The notes below the pieces were generated by a model that worked only from the letters and a program-made list of their open reading frames with translations, was not told the origin of the DNA and searched no databases. Shown here piece by piece: positions 55,643-61,938 of a stretch of DNA of 64,000 bases (position 1 is the stretch's first letter; each line of letters starts with the position of its first letter). A program made the position numbers and the translations under genes. This stretch comes from JAOPZW01 sp963803375 (GTDB lineage: Bacteria > Actinomycetota > Thermoleophilia > Solirubrobacterales > Solirubrobacteraceae). The DNA lies in contig CAWDMB010000013.1 of assembly GCA_963803375.1 (NCBI GenBank), positions 62,001 through 126,000 of the forward strand. Direction: 5' to 3'.

Positions 55643-55677
55643 CGGGCGGTCCTCACCACCCCCCAGAGGACCGCCCG
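55643..55677 (+). promoter_or_regulatory. Stable hairpin in the region upstream of the first LuxR regulator
   Basis: CGGGCGGTCCTC (55643-55654) pairs perfectly with GAGGACCGCCCG (55666-55677); the 11-base loop includes six consecutive C (55659-55664). The downstream gene has six G (55785-55790) as its Shine-Dalgarno, 9 bases before its ATG, so loop-to-SD pairing is possible. Apart from this and the inverted repeat at 55385, the 437-base gap (55363-55799) shows no gene. Confidence 0.4.
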
Positions 55678-55799
55678 CGCGGCTCCGCTCGGCCCGGGGT
55701 GAGGAATCTACCCACGGGTCCAGCGGCACATCGGCTCTTATGTGCGTGGCGCCGGTCGACGGCGCGCAACGGTTCAGACAGTCCGGGGGGACATTCAAC

Positions 55800-56516
55800 A
55801 TGGACATGGGGGCGGGTTCCGTGCGCCAGGAAGGCGAGCGGGAGGAAGAGCCGCTGCGCGTCATCGTCGCCGACGACGACGCGCTCGCGCGCAGAATGCT
55901 CAGGGACGTGCTGCAGGCTGCGGGCATCGTCGTCATCGCCGAGGCGAGCGGAGGCCGCGAGGCCGTCGAGCTCAGCCTCTACTACAAGCCCGACGTGGTC
56001 GTCATGGACCTCGTCATGCCGGTCGTCGACGGCCTCGCCGCGACGCGGCAGATCGCCGCCAAGACGCCCGACGTCAAGGTCGTCATCCTCACGTCGAGCG
56101 ACGACGACGACATCGGCATCATGACCCTGCGCGCCGGCGCCGTCGGCTTCTTGTCCAAGAGCGTCGGCCTCGACGCCCTGCCGCGGGCGCTGCGAGGGGC
56201 CCGCGACGGCGAGGCGGTGGTCTCGCGCCGGTTCACGATGAAGCTCATCGACGCGCTGCGCCGCCAGCGCGAGGACGCGGCAGGCCTGCGCCCGATCCGC
56301 AGCCCGCTGACCTCGCGCGAGTGGGAGGTGCTCGACCTCCTGTGCCACGAGGCCTCGACCGACGACATCGCCGCGGCGCTCGTGCTCTCGGCCGAGACGG
56401 TGCGCTCCCACGTCAAGAACGTGCTGCGCAAGCTCGGCGTGCGCTCGCGACGCGAGGCCGTCGAGGTGGCCCAGCGCATGCGCCAGGGCCTGCTCGCCGA
56501 CGAACTGGCTGCGTGA
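55800..56516 (+). CDS. NarL/LuxR-family response regulator (1)
   Basis: A 238-residue regulator. Receiver: RVIVADDDALARRML acidic pair, VVVMDLVMPVVDG with phospho-Asp D70, VVILTSSDD, and GFLSKSV with K120. C-terminal LuxR HTH: PLTSREWEVLDLLCHEASTDDIAAAL, SAETVRSHVKNVLRKLGVRSR. All phosphorylation residues are present. ATG at 55800 follows GGGGGG at 9 bases. It starts a run of coupled signalling genes: the next gene's GTG overlaps its stop. Confidence 0.9.
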   Translation: MDMGAGSVRQEGEREEEPLRVIVADDDALARRMLRDVLQAAGIVVIAEASGGREAVELSLYYKPDVVVMDLVMPVVDGLAATRQIAAKTPDVKVVILTSSDDDDIGIMTLRAGAVGFLSKSVGLDALPRALRGARDGEAVVSRRFTMKLIDALRRQREDAAGLRPIRSPLTSREWEVLDLLCHEASTDDIAAALVLSAETVRSHVKNVLRKLGVRSRREAVEVAQRMRQGLLADELAA

Positions 56517-57274
56517 GACCCGATCGCGCGTCCTCCCGCCACGGCGGGGGGGATCCGCCGAGCCAGCGCGCCGGGAGCCCGGCCGTAGCCGCGCGCCCGG
56601 GCGCCGGCGACGCGGCGCTCGACGCCCATGCGTCGCACGCCGTCCACCAGCTCGGCGAGGCGGTGGTCCTGCTGGCCGGCAACACCGAGCTGCTGCGAGC
56701 GGGCGCGCCCGGCCCGGGCGACGTCGCCGAGGTGGTGCGCGGCCTGGCGGCCGGCACCGAGCGCGCCCGCCGCTACGTCGACGACCTCCTCGACGTCCTG
56801 GCCACCGGTCGCGAGCTCCTCGAGCCGGTCGCAATCGATCTCGGCGCTGCGCTCGGGGCCGCCCGCGACGACCTGGCCGGCGCCTTCGCGCGTGCAGGCG
56901 CGCGCCTCGAGGTGGAACCGCTGCCGGCGGTCGCGCTCGACCCTGACCTCGCGGGCCGCCTCTCGACCCATCTCCTGCGCGGCGCGCTCGCGGCCGCCCA
57001 GGCGCGCCCGCTGCAGATCGCGGTCCACGGCCGCCGGTCGGGCGCGCTCGTGCGCGTCGAGGTCCGCGACGACGGCGAGCCCCTCGACCCCGCGACGGCC
57101 GCCGGACACTTCGCCGCCTTCGCGCGGCCCCGCGGCCGCGGGCCGTTGCTGGGCGCGGGCGTGTCGGCGACCGTCTGCCGGCGCATCGTCACCGCCCACG
57201 GCGGCGCGATCGAGGTCCGGCCGGCACCGGGCGGCGGAGCCGTCGTGGCCTTCACCGTGCCCGCGGCCGGGTAG
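56513..57274 (+). CDS. Degenerate histidine-kinase-like ATPase domain protein
   Basis: A 253-residue protein without membrane helices. DAHASHAVHQLGEAVVLLAGNTELL looks like a DHp helix (possible phospho-His in SHAVHQL) and RRYVDDLLDVLATGREL like the second helix. In the ATPase part the N-box is LSTHLLRGALAAAQA, lacking the Mg-binding Asn; a DDGEP G1-like box and LLGAGVSATVCRRIVTAHGGAIEVRP remain. It may be a phosphotransfer or scaffold protein rather than a kinase. The GTG overlaps the stop of the regulator upstream. Confidence 0.7.
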   Translation: MRPDRASSRHGGGDPPSQRAGSPAVAARPGAGDAALDAHASHAVHQLGEAVVLLAGNTELLRAGAPGPGDVAEVVRGLAAGTERARRYVDDLLDVLATGRELLEPVAIDLGAALGAARDDLAGAFARAGARLEVEPLPAVALDPDLAGRLSTHLLRGALAAAQARPLQIAVHGRRSGALVRVEVRDDGEPLDPATAAGHFAAFARPRGRGPLLGAGVSATVCRRIVTAHGGAIEVRPAPGGGAVVAFTVPAAG

Positions 57275-57649
57275 ATGTCCCTGCGGATCCTGCTCTGCGA
57301 TGACGCTCCCGAGCTGCGCGCGCTGCTCCGCTGGGCTCTCGAGCAGCGCCCGGGCCTGCGCGTGGTCGGCGAGGCCGACGACGGCACGGACGCCGTCGCC
57401 CAGGTCGTCGCGCTCGAGCCCGACGTCGTCGTCCTCGACCTCGAGATGCCCGGGCCCGGCCCCGCGGCGCTGCTCGAGCTGCTGCGGGCCGCCGCGCCGC
57501 GGGCGGCGCTCGTGACGTTCTCGGGCCACGATCCCGGCACCGTGGCCGGGGCGGCAGCGGCGATCGTCGACCTCCACGTGCCGAAGACGACCGACCTTGC
57601 GCGCGCCGCGGCCGCGGTCCACGAGCTCGGCCTCGCGCGCCGGAGGTGA
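57275..57649 (+). CDS. Stand-alone response regulator receiver domain
   Basis: A 124-residue CheY-like protein: RILLCDDAPELRALLRWAL acidic pair, DVVVLDLEMPGPGPAAL with the phospho-Asp, ALVTFSGHD with Ser in place of Thr one position on, and VPKTTDL with the conserved Lys. No output domain. It starts directly after the stop of the degenerate kinase and probably acts as an intermediate phosphate carrier in the same relay. Confidence 0.85.
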   Translation: MSLRILLCDDAPELRALLRWALEQRPGLRVVGEADDGTDAVAQVVALEPDVVVLDLEMPGPGPAALLELLRAAAPRAALVTFSGHDPGTVAGAAAAIVDLHVPKTTDLARAAAAVHELGLARRR

Positions 57650-57681
57650 AGTCCCGGCGCCGCGGCGCCGATACTGGATGC

Positions 57682-58383
57682 ATGAGCGTCCCCGACGGCG
57701 AACCGCTGCGCCAGCGCACGCCGCGCGTGATCATCGCCGACGACGACGCCGCCTTCCGCTCCGGCCTGCGCGCCGGCCTGCAGGCGGCCGGGGTCGTGGT
57801 CATCGCCGAGGCCGACAACGGCCGCGACGCGATCGACCTCGCCGTCCACTTCCGGCCCGAGGTCGTGCTCATGGACGTCGTCATGTTCGGTCTCGACGGC
57901 ATCGACGCGACGCGCCGGATCGCCCAGCGCGCGCCCGAGGTGGCGGTCGTCCTGGTCACCTCCTCCGACGACGAGGAGCTCGGCGTCCTCGGCCTGCGCG
58001 CGGGTGCCGAGGGCCACCTGGTCAAGGGGCTGCCCATGACCGAGCTGGTGGAGGCCGTCACGCGGGCGGCGGCCGGCCAGCCCGTGCTCGCTCCGGCGGT
58101 TGCGCGCCGGCTCATCGAACGCCTGCGAGCGCTGCCCGAGGGCGGCCTCGGGGTCCGGCCCGTGCGCAGCCCGCTGACCTCACGCGAGTGGGAGGTCCTC
58201 GACCTGCTCTGCGGCGGGCTCACCGTCGACGGCATCGCCGACCGCCTCGTGCTCTCGCGCGACACGGTGCGCACGCACGTCAAGCGGATCCTGCGCAAGC
58301 TCGGCGTGCACTCGCAGGCCGAGGCGGTCGAGCTCGCCAACGGCATCCGCGCGATGTTCGCGCCGGACCGGGGCCGCCCATGA
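57682..58383 (+). CDS. NarL/LuxR-family response regulator (2)
   Basis: A 233-residue regulator close in sequence to regulator 1. Receiver: RVIIADDDAAFRSGL, VVLMDVVMFGLDG with D65, VVLVTSSDDEE and HLVKGLPM with K115. HTH: PLTSREWEVLDLLCGGLTVDGIADRLVLSRDTVRTHVKRILRKLG. The ATG at 57682 is preferred; a GTG at 57646 overlaps the previous stop but has its GGAGG directly abutting. Together with regulator 1 it looks like a local duplication. Confidence 0.88.
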   Translation: MSVPDGEPLRQRTPRVIIADDDAAFRSGLRAGLQAAGVVVIAEADNGRDAIDLAVHFRPEVVLMDVVMFGLDGIDATRRIAQRAPEVAVVLVTSSDDEELGVLGLRAGAEGHLVKGLPMTELVEAVTRAAAGQPVLAPAVARRLIERLRALPEGGLGVRPVRSPLTSREWEVLDLLCGGLTVDGIADRLVLSRDTVRTHVKRILRKLGVHSQAEAVELANGIRAMFAPDRGRP

Positions 58384-58510
58384 GCACGCGTCGAAGCCTC
58401 ACCACAAGTTCAGGTTTCGCCGGACGTTGATGGTCCAGAGAGAGCGGTCCGCAACGGGCCGCGGGGCACATCAAAGCGGGCCGCCGGATGCGGTCCGGCC
58501 AAGGAGCGAC

Positions 58511-58561
58511 ATGACGGAGATCGACGAGGAGACGTGCGGGAACGCGAGCGGTGCGTCGTGA
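58511..58561 (+). CDS. Short upstream frame (16-residue leader peptide candidate)
   Basis: An ATG at 58511 with AAGGAGCGAC directly before it opens a 16-codon frame MTEIDEETCGNASGAS. Its stop (58559-58561) overlaps a GTG that starts regulator 3 (GTGA). The peptide is acidic and matches nothing known. The strong ribosome-binding site and the overlapping stop/start suggest it is translated and couples translation of the regulator. Confidence 0.45.
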   Translation: MTEIDEETCGNASGAS

Positions 58562-59187
58562 AGCGGCTCATGATCGTCGCCGACCACTCGCTGGTGCTGC
58601 ACGCGATCCGGCTAACGCTGCGCCAGACGGCGGGCTTCGAGGTCGTGGGCGTCGTGGACGGGCGTCAGAGCACGTCCGACCACCTGGCGCGGCTGCGTCC
58701 GGACGTCGTGCTCGTCGACGACATGCATCACACCGGCCACGCCGTCGCTCGGCTGCGCGAGATCCGCGAGCAGCGTCCGGCCGCCATGGCCTTGCTCCTG
58801 AGCCTGCCCATGGACGGGGAGCGGCTCGAGGAGGCCTTCGAGGCCGGTGCCGACGCCGTTCTCTCGAAGGCCATGCACCCGGTGGCCCTCGGCACGCTCC
58901 TGCGGGAGGTGGTCCGCGGCAACGTCGCGCAGCGACCGCGACCGGTCCGCGAGGTCGTGACCGCCGGCGCCTGCCCGCTTACCGCACGCGAGCTCGAAAT
59001 CCTGCGGCTCGTCGCCGACGGCAACACGAACGGCCAGATCGCGCGCCTGCTGTGGGTGACCGAGCAGACGGTGAAGTTCCACCTCTCCAACACCTACCGC
59101 AAGCTCGGTGTGTCCAACCGGACCGAGGCGAGCCGGTACGCCCACCTCAACGACCTCGTAGCGGTGCCGGAGCGGCTGGCGTCGTGA
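58558..59187 (+). CDS. LuxR-family response regulator (3), divergent receiver
   Basis: A 209-residue regulator. The receiver begins KRLMIVADHSLVLHAIRLTL, where the usual acidic pair is Ala-Asp-His, and holds VVLVDDMHHTGHAV (phospho-Asp candidates D54/D55), LLLSLPMDG and AVLSKAMHP. HTH: PLTARELEILRLVADGNTNGQIARLL, TEQTVKFHLSNTYRKLGVSNRTEA. GTG at 58558 is chosen for its overlap with the small upstream frame; a GTG at 58534 is an alternative. Phosphorylation may be weak or absent. Its stop overlaps the start of the proline-rich protein. Confidence 0.83.
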   Translation: MKRLMIVADHSLVLHAIRLTLRQTAGFEVVGVVDGRQSTSDHLARLRPDVVLVDDMHHTGHAVARLREIREQRPAAMALLLSLPMDGERLEEAFEAGADAVLSKAMHPVALGTLLREVVRGNVAQRPRPVREVVTAGACPLTARELEILRLVADGNTNGQIARLLWVTEQTVKFHLSNTYRKLGVSNRTEASRYAHLNDLVAVPERLAS

Positions 59188-60998
59188 GGACCGGGGGCTC
59201 CAGGCGACGTCGCCCCGCCGTCCGGCTCGCGGGCGTGCTCGTGCTCGCGTGCCTCGCCGCGCTCGGGGCCGGGACCGGCCCGGTCGTCGCGGCCGCCGCG
59301 TCGGAGCCCGAGACGCTGTGGAAGACCTACCCGCTCGGCGCGCGCTCCGCCGACCACGGGCGCTCGGGCGCCGCCGCGGCCACCGAGGCGCGGCTGCCGG
59401 CGCCCAAGGCAGCGGCGAAGGCCGAGGCCGGCGCCAGCCCCGTGCTCGTCGTCGTGCTGGGTGTCACCGCGGTGACCTTCCTCGGCCTGGCCGTGCTCAC
59501 GGCGCGGGCGCTGCCCGGACGCCGGGTCGCCGCCGCCTCGGCGAGCGCGGCGCGTGCACTGCAGGCGATGCCCAGGGCGGCGCTGGAGCGGCTGGCCGGG
59601 CTTGAGCCCGTGGCGCAGCGCGCCTCGGCGAGCGTGGCCTCTGCGCTGGAGACGATGCCCAGGGCGGCGCTCGAGCGGCTCGCCGGGCTCGAGGCGGTGG
59701 CCCAGCGCGGACGGCGGGCCTACGACGCGGCCTCGGAGGCGACCATCGTGGCGTTCGCCGGGCTGCGCACGTCGGCGCAGCGCCGGGCGCGCCGGGTGTG
59801 GGGTCCCGGCCACGGTTCGGCCGGCCGATCGGCCCCAGAGGCGACGGCGCCCGAGGACCGACACGCGGCGCCCGAGCCGCAGGACCGTCTCCGCCGCCCG
59901 CTGGCGCTCGCGCCCAAGTCAGTCGCGCCGGCGCGTCCGCCCAAGTCAGTGGCGCCGGCGCCTCCGCCGGAGTCCGCGACGCCTCCGCCCAAGCCCGTCG
60001 CGCCGGCGCCTCCGCCCAGGTCAGCGGCGCCGGCGCCTCCGCCCAAGTCACCGGCGCCGGCGCCTCCGCCCGAGTCCGCGGCGCCTCCGCCCAAGCCCGT
60101 CGCGCCGGCGCGTCCGCCCAGGTCAGCGGCGCCGGTGCCTCCGCCCAAGTCACCGGCGCCGGCGCCTCCGCCCGAGTCCGCGGCGCCTCCGCCCAAGCCC
60201 GTCGCGCCGGTGCCTCCGCGCGAGTCCGCGGCGCCTCCGCCCAAGCCCGTGGCGCCGGTGCCTCCGCGCGAGTCCGCGGCGCCTCCGCCCAAGCCCGTGG
60301 CGCCGGTGCCTCCGCGCGAGTCCGCGGCGCCTCCGCCCAAGCCCGTGGCGCCGGCGCCTCCACCCGAGTCAGCCGCGCCGGCGCCCCCGCCTGCACCGCC
60401 CACGCGTGCACCGGCAGCTGACGAGCACGGCGGGCGCGACCGCGGCGTCGAGCGCTGCCGGATCGTCCTACAGCGGACGGGTCGGACGGCCGAGTTCCGG
60501 ATCGTGGCCGCCCGCGAGGGCGACGAGCCGCCCGCGGTCCTCGGGCGCTCGCCGTCGTTCGGCGTCGCCCGGGTCGGTGCGCCCGCGCCCTGGGGCCGGT
60601 CGCGCGCGGTCCACGACGGCCTCGTCGGCCAGTTGGCCGAGGCGGGCTGGCGGCGCGAGGGACGCCACGCCGTCTGGTACGCGACCGCGTTCGTGCGCGA
60701 GCGGGCGCCCGCGCCGCCTCCGGGCGAGGAGCGCGGCAAGGTCGTCCTGCGGCGTGCCGGGCGCGAGGCACGCTGGAAGGCCGTGCGCCTCGACCGTTAC
60801 GGCAACGCGGCCCCGCTGTCGGCCTCGCCGCCGTTCCGAGTGCCCAGGCGCGGCCGGGCGCGGCTCTCCGACGAGGCGCGTTGGCAGCGGATCGCCCTCG
60901 TGCGGCATCTCGAGCGCTCGGGCTGGACGGTCGCCGACCTGCCGGCCGGCCCGTCGCACGACGTGGCCCTGCGCCGCCCCGTGCGCAGCGCCACGTAG
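59184..60998 (+). CDS. Proline-rich repeat protein with duplicated C-terminal domain (unknown)
   Basis: A 604-residue protein of no recognised family. Residues 1-40 hold a signal-like hydrophobic segment; a membrane helix (VLVVVLGVTAVTFLGLAVLTA) lies at about 93-113; then come two copies of an alpha-helical MPRAALERLAGLE(P/A)VAQR unit, and about 155 residues of Pro-rich repeats (units such as PPKPVAPVPPRESAA). The C-terminus carries two related domains of about 80 residues: RCRIVLQRTGRTAEFRIVA to EAGWRREGRHAVWYATAFV and RGKVVLRRAGREARWKAVR to ERSGWTVADLPAGPSHDVAL. It is translationally coupled to regulator 3 (GTGA). Likely envelope-spanning. Confidence 0.65.
   Translation: MRTGGSRRRRPAVRLAGVLVLACLAALGAGTGPVVAAAASEPETLWKTYPLGARSADHGRSGAAAATEARLPAPKAAAKAEAGASPVLVVVLGVTAVTFLGLAVLTARALPGRRVAAASASAARALQAMPRAALERLAGLEPVAQRASASVASALETMPRAALERLAGLEAVAQRGRRAYDAASEATIVAFAGLRTSAQRRARRVWGPGHGSAGRSAPEATAPEDRHAAPEPQDRLRRPLALAPKSVAPARPPKSVAPAPPPESATPPPKPVAPAPPPRSAAPAPPPKSPAPAPPPESAAPPPKPVAPARPPRSAAPVPPPKSPAPAPPPESAAPPPKPVAPVPPRESAAPPPKPVAPVPPRESAAPPPKPVAPVPPRESAAPPPKPVAPAPPPESAAPAPPPAPPTRAPAADEHGGRDRGVERCRIVLQRTGRTAEFRIVAAREGDEPPAVLGRSPSFGVARVGAPAPWGRSRAVHDGLVGQLAEAGWRREGRHAVWYATAFVRERAPAPPPGEERGKVVLRRAGREARWKAVRLDRYGNAAPLSASPPFRVPRRGRARLSDEARWQRIALVRHLERSGWTVADLPAGPSHDVALRRPVRSAT
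59935..60400 (+). repeat. Proline-rich coding repeats, including tandem 48-base units
   Basis: From 60187 to 60330 three 48-base units follow one another (60187-60234, 60235-60282, 60283-60330) with one or two base changes, and a partial fourth; upstream (about 60004-60207) two copies of a longer unit of about 102 bases share the same building blocks. All stay in frame. Confidence 0.8.
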
Positions 60999-61235
60999 CG
61001 CCGGGGGAGGAAACCCCCCAACGCCCCCGGGTTCCCTGCCCGTGGCGGGGGGGCGGACATCCCCGTGGCATGCGCCCAAGTTCACCGACGCAGATCTCGC
61101 AGGACGTCGACCATCTTCGTGAGCGCGGTGACAGCCAGAAGCAGCCGCAGGCACGGACGGGCCGCCGTCAGGAGGGAACCGACGAGCCGGCCCGAGCGCC
61201 ACACCGGAGCAGCTTGCAGTCGCCGCAACGATGCC

Positions 61236-61251
61236 AATACCGGGGGGTATT
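61236..61251 (+). promoter_or_regulatory. Inverted repeat over the ribosome-binding site of the ECF sigma gene
   Basis: AATACC-GGGG-GGTATT is a perfect 6+6 inverted repeat around four G, and its G-run is the Shine-Dalgarno for the GTG at 61254. ATACC/GGTAT half-sites around a G/C tract resemble operators of CsoR/RcnR-type metal-sensing repressors. It could also hide the ribosome-binding site in RNA. The rest of 60999-61235 shows no gene; a C/G-run-rich stretch near 61005-61060 may end the upstream transcript. Confidence 0.4.
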
Positions 61252-61253
61252 CA

Positions 61254-61913
61254 GTGCAGGTCGAGTCGTACTTCAGTTCCGCCGAGCGCTGCGGCGCGGG
61301 CGTCCTCAGCGGTAGCTTCCGCAAGGCGTCCCGCCTGGACGACGGTGGCGGGGCCCACCTCGTGGCGCGGGCCGTCACGCAGGCCAAGCGCGGCGACCGC
61401 GACGCGGTCCGCTACCTGTACATCCGCTACGCGGACAACGTCTACGGCTACGTCGCGAGCATCGTCCGCGACGAGCACGAGGCCGAGGACATCACGCAGC
61501 AGGTCTTCGCGAAGCTCATCACCTCGATCGTCAAGTTCGAGCAGCGCGAGGTGCCGTTCTCCTCGTGGCTGCTGCGCCTGGCCCACAACGCGGCCGTCGA
61601 CCACCTGCGCCGCCGCCTCGCCACGCCGGTCGAGGAGGTGCGCGCCGCCGACGAGTGCGCCGACGTCCACGGATCCGAGGGTGCGCGGGCGTTCGGTACC
61701 GCGCTCGCGGCACTCCCCGAGGACCAGCGCAACGTCGTCGTCCTCCGCCACCTCGTCGGGCTGAGCCCCGGCGAGATCGCCGAGCGGCTCGGGCGCTCCG
61801 AGAACTCGATCCACGGACTGCACCACCGCGGGCGGCGCGCGCTCCAGCAGGAGCTGCGCCGGCTCGACTGCGCGCCGGTCACCACGCGCCGCAGCGCGCC
61901 GGCCGCCGCCTGA
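61254..61913 (+). CDS. ECF-type RNA polymerase sigma factor
   Basis: A 219-residue sigma-70 family protein. Region 2: AVRYLYIRYADNVYGYVASIVRDEHEAEDITQQVFAKL, with PFSSWLLRLAHNAAVDHLRRR; region 4: LAALPEDQRNVVVLRHLVGLSPGEIAERLGRSENSIHGLHHRGRRALQQEL. Regions 1 and 3 are missing, as in ECF factors. No anti-sigma gene is adjacent. GTG at 61254 follows GGGGGG at six bases; the frame is open upstream but that part is Arg/Ser-rich and not sigma-like. It lies 25 bases before the phosphotransferase gene and may be cotranscribed with it. Confidence 0.88.
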   Translation: MQVESYFSSAERCGAGVLSGSFRKASRLDDGGGAHLVARAVTQAKRGDRDAVRYLYIRYADNVYGYVASIVRDEHEAEDITQQVFAKLITSIVKFEQREVPFSSWLLRLAHNAAVDHLRRRLATPVEEVRAADECADVHGSEGARAFGTALAALPEDQRNVVVLRHLVGLSPGEIAERLGRSENSIHGLHHRGRRALQQELRRLDCAPVTTRRSAPAAA

Positions 61914-61938
61914 GCGGCCGCCCGGTCCTCGTCTCGCC

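Noticed and set aside
60004..60345. Possible CRISPR array
   Set aside because: Units are contiguous, in frame and Pro-rich; no spacers and no cas genes are present.
61065..61253. 63-residue N-terminal extension of the ECF sigma factor
   Set aside because: The sequence is Arg/Ser/Thr-rich, unlike sigma region 1 or 2, and it runs through the palindrome and ribosome-binding site of the GTG at 61254.
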